Of a stretch of 64,000 nt of DNA, positions 33,352-44,440 are shown piece by piece. Below the pieces are notes generated by a model. That model ran no database searches. It saw only the letters and a list, made by a program, of their open reading frames with translations, and had not been told where the DNA came from. Source of the DNA: Axinella damicornis (Eukaryota; Porifera; Demospongiae; Axinellida; Axinellidae). The DNA is taken from contig OZ007506.1 in the NCBI GenBank assembly GCA_963931865.1, positions 10,541,301 to 10,605,300 of the forward strand, read 5' to 3'. A program made the translations under genes and the position numbers. Within the stretch, counting starts at the first letter, position 1. Every line of letters starts with the position of its first letter.

Positions 33352-33474
33352 TTATCCTCAGGGTGACAGCAAGGGTGGATGATCCTGTTCATATCAAGAT
33401 AAAGGTTCCACGTGGTTGTTGGGGTTTGGCTGTGTTGCGTCCACTGGTATCTCAATCTCATGAATGACGGTGGC
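33352..33474 (-). pseudogene. XRN2: XRN2-like exon with internal frameshift
   Basis: It begins after a CTCTCTCTCTGTAG acceptor and encodes EIPVDATQPNPNNHVE, matching the family's KIPVDASKPNPNDVEFDN region. The match then jumps frame to NLYLDMNRIIHPCCHPEDK and ends at AA|GTGAGT. Its length (123 bp) is short of what the flanking phases need, as if about 8 bp coding EFD were deleted. The family glycine of DMNGIIH is arginine here; the catalytic Asp of the motif is present. Confidence 0.75.
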
Positions 33475-33540
33475 CTACAGAGAGAGAGCAGTGGCATGAG
33501 AACAGAGCAGTTTCCATGGTGAGTGGCAGCTACCGGCCGC

Positions 33541-33868
33541 GGTATAGACCCGTTGCAGCCGACGTCATCAATTCGAGAATACGGAAATGAGCACCAACAT
33601 GGCAGCTATTTAGCGTTTTTGGAGATAGCAGCTTCTATGGCGATCTCGGTACACACAATCATGCACCAAGAATGCTTCTAGTATGTGTTGAATCAGACGA
33701 AATGTGATTGCTACATAGGCTATTAAAGCTATATTATAAATGCTTACCAGTGACATAGGACACGTTTTGATCGATACTGCAATGTATTTCGGTACACCAA
33801 GATGGCGGCTTCCGGATAGTATACGGAAATTCCGCAGAAATGTGACGTAACTGCAACGGGTCTATACC
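33541..33868. mobile_element. Inverted-repeat element, 328 bp (GGTATAGACCCGTTGCAG ends)
   Basis: GGTATAGACCCGTTGCAG at the left is matched by CTGCAACGGGTCTATACC at the right, an 18-bp perfect inverted repeat. Subterminal ACGTCA/TGACGT and TACGGAAAT motifs are also paired. There is no clear target duplication and no coding capacity. Confidence 0.8.
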
Positions 33869-35142
33869 AGCCTAAGCTGCAGAACACTAGCAGCAACGTT
33901 TGCAATGTTCATACAAAACCGTATACGTATACTGACTTTGAAGCATGATAAATATATTATTGTATAGCATTTCCATAAATTCGTCCAATAACTGCGCTTT
34001 AATCAGTTCTGCGTACATTCCAGCGGAGATATTCCGGCTAGCAAGCCCATTTACCAGACCCTCCTTTCCAACGAGGCATGCACGTGGAGGGTCTGGGTAC
34101 AAGACTAACAACAGCCATCGTTTGCCAATGTAAGATGGACGATTGCAACATGATTCTGGAGTTTAGGCAAGTTGAAATATTATTATGCGACCGTCCATAC
34201 ATCCTGGAGATTATGTACGCGTATTTTCCGGAAATGTCCCATCCCGATCCACAAATTAGGTAGGCCTGTCACGTTAAATTTGGACCCCCGTAAAATACGT
34301 TCCCCCCGGAACAAATTGTTCAAAAACAACGGACCTACCTTGAAAAATTAGTTCCACCTACATGTACGTATAATATGCGCACTTGCAACTTGACAGAAGC
34401 TGTTACTTAGCCTACCGTTTGTCCGTACAAGTAGTTAGCGACTGCTGGGCCGTTAAGGATGGTGATATCCACGCTACTGCAGCATCAGCAACTCTAATGA
34501 TGTGTTTGGACGCTACTCCACTGCGAGATTATTTCAGTTGCGTTTGAACCTATATAGTACCTCTGCAGGTGAATGAGTGCCTGCTCTCGATGGTAGCTTG
34601 GATGGATCAACAGCCACCCAGTTCACGTTACTTGTTGCGAAGGCTCAGGCACTGTAGTTGTACTGCACAGGTCGCAATCAGGTAATGCTGAGGCAGAGAT
34701 TTGTGTGCTCTTGATCTTTGATCTATTATATTATGGTGAAGACAACGCTTCAAGCTTCACAGCTACGTAACTACAACATTCAAATTCAGTTGCTTTGCAC
34801 AGCCCTATACAACAAGGGGTCCATATATTTCAGCAGTATGCGTTCCAGGGATTCGCATATTTCAAAAAGGCTTTGAAACATATGGGGGGTCCAAGGATTT
34901 CACAAGGTGTCCATCTATTTCGGTACATTTCTGAAAAATTAGTTCCAAGGGGTGCATATATTTCAAGCATTTACTGAAAAATTAGTTCCAGGGGGGTCCA
35001 AATTCAATGGCTGATGCAAAACTATAGACAGTGTACATGTATATGTAATCCCTATATATAGGGACTATAATATGGGATGAAGAACCTCCATCTCATGTAG
35101 TCCCTCTAGCCACACCCACTCTCTTCCCGTGTGAGAGCTAAT
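33869..35142. other. Mostly unique sequence with degenerate GTTCCA/GGTCCA repeats
   Basis: An imperfect inverted pair TTACCAGACCCTCC / GGAGGGTCTGGGTA lies at 34054-34104. At 34265-34370 and 34790-35005 there are loose repeats of GAAAAATTAGTTCCA and GGGGTCCA(TA/AA) separated by 20-40 bp, readable as a decayed tandem array. I see no supported gene. Confidence 0.45.
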
Positions 35143-35231
35143 TAGTCTCGTTCCCAGACCCGAACAACCCCAGCGAAGATCGCTTGCAAGCGGATCTTCG
35201 CTGGGGTTGTTTGGGTCTGGGAACGATACTA
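35143..35231. mobile_element. TAGTCTCG-family palindrome, 89 bp
   Basis: TAGTCTCGTTCCCAGACCC and the complementary GGGTCTGGGAACGATACTA frame arms that include AACCCCAGCGAAGATC and its complement. A TGTGAGAG motif occurs on both sides, but on the left it is five bases away from the end, so the duplication is uncertain. Confidence 0.75.
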
Positions 35232-35499
35232 TGTGAGAGTGAGAAAGGTGCAGGATTGGAAAACTATGATTTGTAGATTATACGCGACTAGATAAGTAAT
35301 AGAATAATGTATTACAGCTATGGCCAAGTAGCGAATATTTCTAGTATACTTTACCAAGTTTAACGGCAGGAAGCACACAGGAAGAAGTCCTAGCTAGAGG
35401 TTTGGCTAGTGGATAATTAACATTAATTTGGATAGTTATGCAAGTTAGCCAGTGTTCGCTGCGCATGCAAGTGGTAATTACTGTGACCATGATACTGCC

Positions 35500-36345
35500 G
35501 CATTGACAAGGCACCTATTCATCCAAGTTGTCCTACTTGACTGCAACTTGAGGTACAACTTGAATGTAACTATTGGCTGGTCAAGGTGAGTCTCTACTAT
35601 AACAAGCCAAAGCTATGTATCACTAGACACATTCTTGAGTTGCTACTGGAGTTGCTACTATAATAATCATGCATAGAACACACAGCTTGGCTACTTCGTA
35701 ACATTTCAGGCTACCAATTCGTCCAAGTTGTCCTAGTTGAGTGCGGCTTGTTGAATGTAACTATTGGCTGGTCAAGGTGAGTCTCTACTATAACAAGCCA
35801 AAGCTATGTATCACTAGACACATTCTTGAGTTGCTACTGGAGTTGCTACTATAATAATCATGCATAGAACTCACACAGCTTGGCTACTTCGTAACATTGT
35901 CAAGCTACCTAATCATCCAAGTTGTCCTAGTTGAGTGCAGCTTGTGGTGCAACTTGAGTATAACTATTGGTAGGTTGAGGTGAGTTGCTACTAGAGTTGC
36001 TACTAGAATACATGCACAATGGTCATAGAACTATAGAACACACACAGCTATAATAGCTACCATAAAATTATAAGTACACACTTTGTTGAGTTGCCATGGC
36101 AATGATACACATTGACAAGGCTAGTACCTATTCATCCAAGTTGTCCTAGTAGAGTGCAGCTTGTAGTCCAACTAGAGTGTAACTATTGGTAGTTGGAGGT
36201 GAGCCTCAAGTATGCTAAACCATAGCATATATACACTGTTGAGTTGCTAACATTAATAAGCTTCATGCTAGTACCTAGTCATCCAAGTTGTCCTAGTAGA
36301 GTGCAGCTAGTAGTACAACTCGAGTGTAACTAGCATCAAGTAGAG
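35500..36345. repeat. ~200-bp tandem repeat, about five decaying copies
   Basis: Each unit has CATCCAAGTTGTCCTAG, a GAGTGCAGCTTG segment, TGTAACTATTGG and GAGTTGCTACT. Copies start near 35518, 35718, 35915, 36136 and 36282. The first two are nearly identical over about 190 bp, and later ones are shortened and diverged. Confidence 0.85.
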
Positions 36346-36987
36346 GGTGAGGTCTACTAGAGTATAATAAAGTGTGTATAGGCATTGCTATTGTTGAAAG
36401 AAGCCCTACAAGTGCACAGTCTTCAATTAGTATTCATTGTTTGTAGTTTCATGCATGAACAGATCAACACAGTCAAAGTTTAAGTCAAAGTTTAAGTTGA
36501 TGCATTTTAAAGAAGGTATAGTTTAAGCGGCCATGGATGGAGGTCTGAACTGCCTTCGTTGTTAATTGCTATGGTAACCAGATGATTGCAGAGATGCTGC
36601 ATCATGTTGTGCAATTGGTGGTGTAGCTACCATAACTGTAACAGATAGTTTTGTCACTTGCTTGTACAAATTAAGTTGATTAATGTCATGATTGTACATT
36701 TGCTGCAGGAAGAAGAATGACTGTATGGCTGAGCACGGCCAGGATGAATTCAGTAGCTATATATAGCTGAGTTTGATGTAGATGTGAAGTGACTCAATGG
36801 ATTATAACTTGCTGTAGCTAAGAAGAATGACTATAATAGGTATGGCTGAATTACAATAATTATCTTTACCAAGAATGCAGTAGCCAAGTTTGAGATACCT
36901 GAAGTGACTCAATGGATATAAGTGGTATATGAATGGGTTGCCCATGGGGTGAATAATAAAGAAGAGTTGACCATGCATGTATTGAGC
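36346..36987. other. AT-rich sequence, no gene seen
   Basis: A short direct duplication (AGTGACTCAATGGAT near 36788 and 36903, with AAGAAGAATGACT near 36709 and 36820) suggests a diverged ~110-bp repeat. No coding signal is visible. Confidence 0.4.
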
Positions 36988-37877
36988 CTAAGATGTAGAT
37001 GGAAAAGTACTGTCATAAGTTTGTGGTGTTAGTTTTAGCTTCTTAAGGCGGTTCTTTGTGGGTTCTGGAAGGTCTTGGTATCGTCGTTTGCGGAAAACTG
37101 TGGTTGTTCGGTTGTTTTGCGCAACTATTTGCTGCATGTCACCAAACCCAAATGTAGCAGCTAAATTGAGGAGGTTTTGAGCGTTCGTAGTTGGCTGTGC
37201 AATCCCCTTCTGAGAGATGACATAAGCCCGCACAATTCCTTCCGGTGAACTAACTGTTCCTAGCACTTTGGATAGTCGACGGACATCAGAAGGTGTTAAA
37301 CTGTCTATCTCATCTTGATGTTTTCCAAGCATAACAATTTTTTGGTTGCAGAGGCTTGTAAGGATTTTCTCGGCCGCTTCGACAGCTTTCACACTAATCG
37401 AGCTTGACCAGGAAGGTGGTCGTGGTAGCCTTGCAATTTCAGTTTGGGTCTGCGAACTGCAGGTAGTAGAATCTGGTAAATTTCCGAGATATTCAATGGC
37501 TTGTTCAAGTGCATACAAGATCATTGCCAAGCGAGCCATATATCCTTTGGCTTTGGACAAATGCCTTGGATGTCTTCATCATCAGCTGCTTGCTTTCGAT
37601 CAACCAGCGAGTCATGACCAGATTCAAAAGCAGTATATGCATCCCCTTCAAGGGTGTACTCCACCTGTTTGTTGTGCACTAGTTGCAGTATAGCATACAT
37701 GTTTGAAAGCTTCGGGACGCTGTCGGGGATTGGCACTTTAAGCTCCCTCAAGTATACTTCTCTCTCCGGTGGAAAGTCGAAAAGCTGGCGGTCGTTGAAA
37801 CCGTCAGCATCTGACGACAGCAGCATCTTCTCAACAAATGCAGGCTGGATGAACCCTGTCAATGTATAGTAGACCAC
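36988..37877 (-). pseudogene. DUF3987-like protein, split by a frameshift
   Basis: The upstream frame (37521-37877, 118 codons) encodes LTGFIQPAFVEKMLL, DADGFNDRQLFDFPPERE and LKVPIPDSV. The text G-F-x-Q-P...D-G-F-x-x-R-x-x-x-x-P is the pattern of the DUF3987 family, often found with primase-helicase genes of mobile elements. The downstream frame (36988-37560, 190 codons) picks up at SKAKGYMARLAMILYALEQA, the expected continuation, with a basic tail RKRRYQDLPEPTKNRLKKLK. The two overlap near 37530 in different frames, implying a small indel. The N-terminal ATPase part is absent. It is probably a truncated mobile-element gene; the family call is from memory of the motif. Confidence 0.5.
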
Positions 37878-38051
37878 AATGCAGTTACTCGAATGTTAAT
37901 GCAACTCGCTGATTAGGTATAATAATAATATTATCATGCAGAAATCGCAAGGTGCCGATTTGCTTGCCGAATTAACACCATGCATGCATGCGCATTCGGA
38001 TACAAGCACACTGATTATGATTCTTACCTGTAACGTTGAAAGCAGTTTGAT

Positions 38052-39828
38052 CGGTCCTACATATTTTGACTTAAAACTGCAATATTTCCCACGCGTAACA
38101 CGTGGGGAACGTATAAGTCACCTGTCCCACGCGTAACACGTGGGGAACGTATAAGTCACTTGTCCCACGCGTAACACGTGGGGAACGTATAAGTCAGACT
38201 TAAACAGCCCGTGTCTGATATGCCCTATTCTCTTATAGTGGGGAACGTTTAAGTCACTTGCAAATAATCCACAAAAATGAAGGGGTCAACCCATTGAAGC
38301 ATGAATACAATTATCTGTTCTGCAGTGAATAAAGAAATATGGAATTGTTTTTTGCAAAATGTATAAGGTAGTAATGACATCATAGGAAGCATGAATATGA
38401 TTAGTTTCGGTTGTATCTTCTCATTATAAATTTGTAATGACATTATTTATTAAGGAGGCATGAATATAATTAGTTTCGGTTGTATGTTTGCATTATAAAA
38501 ATTTGTAAGGTAATCTTTTTGTAATTACATTATTTATATCAATGTGATTAGTTGGACGAACTTGGCGAAAACATGTTGAGATGAACTATGAATATCGTTA
38601 CAATGCTTCTTGAAATCATTACCTGACTGAGACACCATAATACCAAAAGAGGTGGGTGTATATATGGGGTTATTTAGTCACGACACAGACATGCATGCAT
38701 GCAGCCTCTGCTGCTAAAGCTTACATCATGGATATTGGTTTGGCAGGAGGTGCATACTTTAAGACACGGCTTCGCATTCAGCACCTGACCTGGCCCTCTA
38801 TGCCCTAACTCATCTCCCTACTTCTTGCTTGAACAATAACCACTCTTTGTAAAGCTTACGTATGTATACACAATTGTGGCATGCATATGACATCCCACAA
38901 TTTAAAAGCCGCAATGTTAAATCACAATTCGCATAGTTAGCAGTACTATTATGCTGAATGCAATCGTGAAATAATTTGGCTATCGTGACCATTTCATAGA
39001 CTGTGTATAGTCACATGAGCTGCAACTGAGGACTTCAGTCTGGTCCTCCTCTCGGCAAACCAGCAGAGATCTGTGGGAGATTCGAACTTTGTTCTCATCA
39101 TTTCATATATATCTTTCTGCTAAACATGATACACTTAAAGCTTAACTGGTTACAATTACTACAGATCGACTGTTTTAATAAGTCAAAGGTTGCACGGGAT
39201 ACCGGCAGTGTTCATCATTATCCTATCACTTTACCTTGATTTCCACTTTACTGAAAAGACAGGATCACTGGCATAATTATTATATTATTATCTGAGCATC
39301 AGCATACCCATTGATTGTCATAATAATGATATTCATATCTAACATTTTACTTGCATGAACTTCAATGATAATCATGATCTCCTGTCAATGTTGAAGTAAT
39401 AATTGCAATGAAAAAATTATAATTATATTCATGATCTCCTGTCAATGTTGAAGCAATAATTGCAATGAAAATTATAATTATATTCATGACATCCATATCA
39501 CCTTAATTGATATTGCATTTTCGTATTAAATATATAAGAACTGAAAATTTAAATTGCATTGAATTTAAATTGTATTCATGCTTCAATGGGTTGACCCTTT
39601 AATTTTTGTGGATTATTTGCAAGTGACTTAAACGTTCCCCACTATAAGAGAATAGGGCATATCAGACACGGGCTGTTTAAGTCTGACTTATACGTTCCCC
39701 ACGTGTTACGCGTGGGACAAGTGACTTATACGTTCCCCACGTGTTACGCGTGGGACAGGTGACTTATACGTTCCCCACGTGTTACGCGTGGGAAATATTG
39801 CAGGTTTAAGTCATATTCTATAGGACCG
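38052..39828. mobile_element. 1.78-kb element with long inverted ends and 37-bp subterminal repeats
   Basis: The ends are CGGTCCTA...GACTTAAA and its complement. Inverted repeats run about 260 bp (38052-38311 and 39571-39828). Each contains three to four 37-bp units with CCCACGCGTAACACGTGGGG and AACGTATAAGTCAC, then GACTTAAACAGCCCGTGTC, and ends with GGGTCAACCCATTGAAGCAT. The interior 38312-39570 is AT-rich with only short open frames. Repeated subterminal palindromes resemble transposase binding sites; that role is inferred. It is a non-autonomous element of unknown superfamily without a clear target duplication. Confidence 0.85.
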
Positions 39829-39829
39829 C

Positions 39830-41935
39830 CATGGAGACGTTCCGTGGCTGTGGGGGCTTGGCCAAGGACGTGGGGGTGGAGCCAAGGCCTTGGAGGCGGG
39901 GCGAAAACTGAAGTCAAGGCCGTTGTGGCGTGGCCAAGCCGTGGGGCTGTGGTCACGGCGGAGGGGCCGTGGCCAAATGGTTGGGGCGTGGCCAAGGCCG
40001 TGGGGTCGCACCCAAGATCATGGGGACGTGACCAAGGCCGTGGGGGCGTGGCCGAGGCCGTGGAGGCGTGTCCAAAGCCGTGGAGGCGTGGCCAAGACCG
40101 TGGGGGCGGCAACAAGGCCAAGGGGGGGCCATGGCAGTGGGGGCGTGGTCAAAGCCGTGGAGCGATGCCAAGGCCGTGGGGGCGTGGCCAATGCCGTGGG
40201 GACGTGCCGTGGCTGTGGGGGCTTGGCCAAGGACGTGGGGGTGGAGCCAAGGCCGTGGGGGCGTGGCGAAAACTGAAGTCAAGGCCGTGGGGGCGTGGCC
40301 AAGCCGTGGGGGTGTGGTCAAGGCTGTGTGGCGCGGCAAAGGACGTGGGTGTGGCCAAGTTTGTGGTGGCGTCGCCAAAGCTGTGGGGTCGTGGCCAAAG
40401 CCGTGGGGGCGTGGCCGAGGTCGTAGGGGCGTAGCCAAGGCCGTGGGGGCGGGGCCAAGTCTGGTGTAGCGTGGCCAAGGCCTTGGGGGCGAAGCCAAGG
40501 CTGAGGCCAATGCCGTGGGGCCTGGCCATGGCCGTGGGGGCGTGGCCAAGGTCATGGGGGCGGGGCCAAGGCCGTGGGGGCGGGGCCAAGGCCGTGGGGC
40601 ATGACCAAGGTTGTGGCCAAGGACGTGGGTGCATGGCCAAGCCGTGGGGGCGTGGCCAGGGCCTTGGGGCCGTGGCCAAATGGTTGGGGCGTGGCCAAGG
40701 CCGTGGGGTCGTGCCCAAGACCGTGGGGACGTGGCCAAGGCCGTGGGAGCGTGGCCAAGGCCGTGGGGGCGTGTCCAAGGCCGTAGTAGCTGGTCCAAGG
40801 CCGTTGGGGCGGGGACAAGGCCAAGGAGGCGGGGCCATGGCAGTGGGGGCGTGGCCAAAGCCGTGGGGGCGAGGCCAAGGCCGAAGCCAAGGCCGTGGGG
40901 GCGTGGCCAAGGCAGTGGGAATGTGCCAAGGCCGTGGGGGCGGGGCCAAGGCTAGCGAAAGCATAAGTCAAGGCCTTGGGGGTGTGATCAAGGCCGTGGG
41001 CGCGGCCAAGGTCGTGGGGTGTGGCCAAGTTCGTGGTGGCGTCGCCAAAGCTGTGGGGTCGCGGCCAAGGCCGTGGGGGCGCGACCGAGGCTGTGGGGGC
41101 GTGGCCAAATCCGTGGGGACGTGGCCGAGGCCGTGGGGGCGTTGCCAAAGCCTTGGGGGCGGGACCAAGGCCGTGGGGGCGGGGCCAATTCCGGTGGGCG
41201 TGGCCAAGGCCGTGGGGGCTAAGCCAAGGCTGAAGCCAAGGCCGTGGGGGCGTGGCCAAGGCTTTGGCGTGGCCAAGGCCTTGGCGTGGCCAAGGCAGTT
41301 GGGGCGTGGCCAAGGCCATGGGGGCAAGGCCAAGGCCGTGGGGGTGGGGCCAAGGCTGTGGGGCATGGCCTAGGCTGTGGCCAGGGCCGTGGGTGCGTGG
41401 CCGAGACGTGGGGGCGTGGCCAAGGCCGTGGGGCCGTGGCCAAATGGTTGCCAAGGCCATGTGGTCGTGCCCAAGACCTTGGGGACGTGGCCAAGGCCGT
41501 GGGGGCGTGACCAAGACCGTGGGGGCGTGACAAAGGCCGTGGGGGCGGGCCAAGGCCGTGGGGCGTTCTCGAGGCCGTGGGGGCGTGGCCAAGGCCGTAG
41601 GGGCGTGGCCGAGACCGTGGGGGCGTGGCCAAGTCCGTGGGGGCTGTGGGGGCGTAGCCAAGGCCGTGGGGGTGGGTCCAAGGCCGTGGCGGCGGTGCTC
41701 AATCCGTGCGGGCGTGGCCTAGGCCGTGAGGGCGAGGCGAAAGCTGAAGTCAAGGCCGCGGGGGCGTGGCCAAGATCGTGGGGTTTGGCCAAGTTCGTGG
41801 TGGCGTCGCCAAATCTGTGGGGGCGTGGCCAATGCCGTGGGGGCGTGGCCGAGACCGTGGGGGGTGGCCAAAGCCTTGGGGGCACGGCCAAGGCCGTGGG
41901 GGCGCGGCCGAGGCGGTGGGGGCGTTGCCAGACAT
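39830..41935. repeat. GC-rich 20-bp minisatellite, ~2.1 kb
   Basis: About 100 units of GGCCAAGGCCGTGGGGGCGT with variants (GGGGTCGT, GAAGCCAAGGC, GTCGCCAAAG). It begins immediately after the 38052-39828 element and is followed by a different array at 42080. Long open frames on both strands follow composition only. The unit is related to the array at 58950 in the opposite orientation. Confidence 0.95.
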
Positions 41936-42079
41936 GGCAAGGTTTAAGATGAAATTTGGGGTGGGTTTTCAACGATAACCGGTTATCGTGGTTCTCATGG
42001 TTATCGATGGTGGTTTTTATGTGGTATGTTAGTATGTCTTTTGACAATCATTCAGCCAGAGTTTGAGTAGTATTGCGGT

Positions 42080-42880
42080 GGTGCCCAATGGTTCCCAGTG
42101 GTTCCCAATGGTTCTCAGTGGTTCCTAGTGGTTACCAATGGTTACCAGTGGTTACCGACGGTTCTCAGTGGTTACCAGTGATTCTCAGTGGTTCCCAATG
42201 GTTCTCGGGGGTTACCAGTGGTTACCAATGGTTACCAGTGGTTACTAATGGTTACCAGTGGTTACCAATGGTTACCAGTGGTTATCGATGGTTCTTAGTG
42301 GTTACCAGTGGTTCTCAGTGGTTCCCAATGGTTACCAGTGGTTATCAGTGGTTCCCAATGGTTCTTAGTTGTTACCAGTGGTTCCCAGTGGTTCCCAATG
42401 GTTCCCAGTGGTTCCCAGTGGTTCCCAATGGTTCTCAGTGGTTCCCAGTGGTTACCAATGGGTACCAGTGGTTCTCAGTGGTTCCCAATGGTTCTCAGTG
42501 GTTACCAGTGGTTCCCAATGGTTCTCAGTGGTTACCAATGGTTACCAGTGGTTACCGATGGTTCTTAGTGGTTACCAGTGGTTCTCATGCAGTGGTTCCC
42601 AATGGTTCTCAGTGGTTCCCAGTGGTTACCAATGGTTACCAATGGTTCTTAGTGGTTGTGGTTCTCAGTGGTTCCCAATGGTTCTCAGTGCATGGTTACC
42701 AATGGTTACCAGTGGTTACCGATGGTTCTCAGTGGTTACCAGTGGGTTCCCAGTGGTTCCTGATGGTTCTCAGTGGTTACTAGTGGTTCTCAGTGGTTCA
42801 AGTCAGTGGTTCTCAGTGGTTCCCATTGGTTACCAGTGGTTCCCAATGCTAACCAGTTCTCAGTGGTTAGCAATTCTAAA
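42080..42880. repeat. ~10-bp minisatellite (GGTTCCCAGT)
   Basis: About 80 units of GGTTNYCANT (GGTTCCCAGT, GGTTCCCAAT, GGTTACCAGT, GGTTCTCAGT). Variants alternate in longer phrases, suggesting higher-order duplication. The preceding ~120 bp has ACCGGTTATCG and GGTTCTCATGGTTATC, possibly the seed. Confidence 0.93.
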
Positions 42881-43027
42881 ACTTACTGGTGCTAGCTACT
42901 TTGTCGTACTAAGTTGTTTCCAATAATCAGATCAACAGTTTCCACACATGAAAAATATTATTATTAGTGTGTATAGAGAGGGACGAAAATTGGAAAATGT
43001 ATACAAAGTCTTTAAATACATGAGCAG

Positions 43028-43327
43028 TTGCATGAGACGGTTGAAAATGACAACCACAAAGACAGAAGATGCCGAGAACTCTATAGCCCAGACACTGTGA
43101 AACTAGAAAACCCAGACATGAATACAATGTCTTGTGAGCAAACGTTCGCCTGGCTGTCCAGGTTCAAGAGGATCCTCAGTTCAATGCCAAAGACCCACCA
43201 CCATTTCTATCTACACAGAATGGTGAAGCGGAGGAATGCATACATTGAGCACTGCTATGCTCATGGCCGTAGGCCAGTGTTACCTCATTTGAAGAGCCAG
43301 AAGGTCATAGACTTAGACTCTGAGTAA
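43028..43327 (+). pseudogene. C-terminal fragment of a KDZ-type transposase
   Basis: This 99-codon frame includes NTMSCEQTFAWLSRFKRIL, SSMPKTHHHFYLHRMVKRR and NAYIEHCYAHGRRPVLP. The C-E-Q-x-F-x-W-L...M-x-x-x-H-H-F-Y-L pattern is what I recall from the C-terminus of KDZ (Kyakuja/Dileera/Zisupton) element transposases, where the E is part of the active site. No upstream catalytic part is present in this window, so it is a fragment, or a last exon whose upstream exons were replaced by the minisatellite. The first ~30 residues may be chance. Confidence 0.45.
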
Positions 43328-43459
43328 ACTGTATCAGCACGTGATTTTAACTTGAAACATGTACTGTCACACTCAGCAATTTGGCTATGTATAGTCATAG
43401 GTTCATGGTCACAACAAAGGCCAGCAAGGCCACAAAACCACAGTTACCGTACTACTTAA

Positions 43460-44436
43460 GGTAGGAAGCACGGCATCGGCGAAATCGCGCAATTTTACTC
43501 ATGAATAATTAATGAGATGACGTCACTCGCATATGGTTATTTAGAGTTATTCATCTGTTTACGTTTTCCCATGGCGGCAACCGGAATAAACAAGGGGGGC
43601 TTCTCTCTTTGATGCGGCTAGCGGCCCTTTCGAGTTTCAAATCGGTACTCTGATGTGGCCGTGCGGTACCTTGAAGATTTGTTTGAACAATTTTTTTATT
43701 TTTTTTTAATTTTTTTTTAAGTAAAGAGCTATTCTGACTTATTGAATGTAGCGATGGGCTATCTGAGTGTGAATATCTAGGTGGAGTGAGCAGGAATGTT
43801 TGTGGGTCTGCTGAAGTGGCCGAAGAACAGCCTGGAAAGTGAACAGCCTCCGACAGCTCTCTGGCCAAGGTACTCTAGAGAGTTGACCTTTCGGCATTAC
43901 AGGCCCCGCCCATTTTCGTGTTAGGGCGAATTTGGCTGGTTTGGTAGCTGGACTGGGCTGGTGAGAGGGAGTAGATGCGTGGCCAAAACTCTGTAACCGA
44001 GAGGTGAGCGTGGAAAAGCATCCCTAGTTTTGCAGGGGGTAGGTTGACCTTTCGGAAACTGGCCTTGGCTTGAGTCGGTTTTAGTTGGTGCGCGTGGAAT
44101 TTTTTTTGAAAGCCTAGGGTAGCCAAACCTCTGTTTTTGAGGGTGGCAGTGAGTTTTGGGCTGTAGCCTGCAAGTGAGGAGAGCAGGTGGTAAATCCATC
44201 CGTAGTTTTGGGGCCTGTTTTGTGTGTGTATTGATGATGGGGTCAGAGTGTGGGTGGGGCCTTGGAGAGGGTCCAAATTTTCAGTTTCGTAGAGGGCCTT
44301 AAAATTGAGTTTTAGGGCATTTTCAAGCAGAGGGAGCAGTTTGATGCAAAGTATTGCTGAAACTTGTGTACGCTTTGATGCTGCCCATTTATCCATCAAC
44401 TTGGTTTCGGAGATCGCGGTACCCATGTTTACTACC
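43460..44436. mobile_element. TTAA-flanked element, 977 bp
   Basis: GGTAGGAAGCACGG at the left and, in reverse complement, GGTAGTAAACATGG at the right form imperfect inverted ends directly bordered by TTAA on both sides (43456-43459, 44437-44440). TTAA targets are used by piggyBac and Kolobok elements. Minus-strand frames 43875-44426 and 43551-43868 fill most of the element and may be the degraded element protein. Confidence 0.55.
43875..44426 (-). CDS. Unrecognised ORF in the TTAA element
   Basis: This 183-codon frame starts just inside the right end. It has mixed composition with MDKWAASKRTQVSAILCI, YGWIYHLLSSLAGYSPKL and FRKVNLPPAKLGMLFHAHL. A second frame (43551-43868) follows after a few bases. 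I recognise no transposase domain; it may be a truncated element protein or chance. Confidence 0.3.
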   Translation of the reverse strand: MGTAISETKLMDKWAASKRTQVSAILCIKLLPLLENALKLNFKALYETENLDPLQGPTHTLTPSSIHTQNRPQNYGWIYHLLSSLAGYSPKLTATLKNRGLATLGFQKKFHAHQLKPTQAKASFRKVNLPPAKLGMLFHAHLSVTEFWPRIYSLSPAQSSYQTSQIRPNTKMGGACNAERSTL

Positions 44437-44440
44437 TTAA

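Larger units (their letters stand above)
18930..33474 (-). pseudogene. XRN2: XRN2-like 5'-3' exoribonuclease gene, apparently broken
   Basis: XRN2 is the nuclear 5'-3' exoribonuclease acting in transcription termination and rRNA processing. Minus-strand exons matching it in order lie at 33352, 32792, 24273, 23344, 21834, 21673, 20889 and 19336, with a doubtful remnant at 18930. Most introns begin GT, end AG and join in compatible phase. Recognisable blocks are [79 protein letters not shown] and QGLCWMLAYYY. Not found are the first exon, the block between AIDGV and VILSD, the SIDDW...GNDFLPHLP block and everything after YYYHAGCSW. The 33352 exon has a frameshift and MNR where the family has MNG. 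A decayed duplicate is likely; assembly error or divergent exons remain possible. Confidence 0.7.

Noticed and set aside
33890..34263. Short frames around ACCAGACCCTCC as exon one of the XRN2-like gene
   Set aside because: No frame begins with the family's M-G-V-P-x-F-F-R-W text.
38085..38200. Regular 37-bp repeats resembling a CRISPR array
   Set aside because: Units are contiguous without variable spacers, are mirrored at 39680-39800 as part of inverted ends, and no cas genes exist in this eukaryotic context.
39844..42926. Long Gly/Arg/Trp-, Pro/Arg- and Gln/Trp-rich frames up to 369 codons
   Set aside because: They are translations of 20-bp and 10-bp minisatellites on both strands and in several frames at once.
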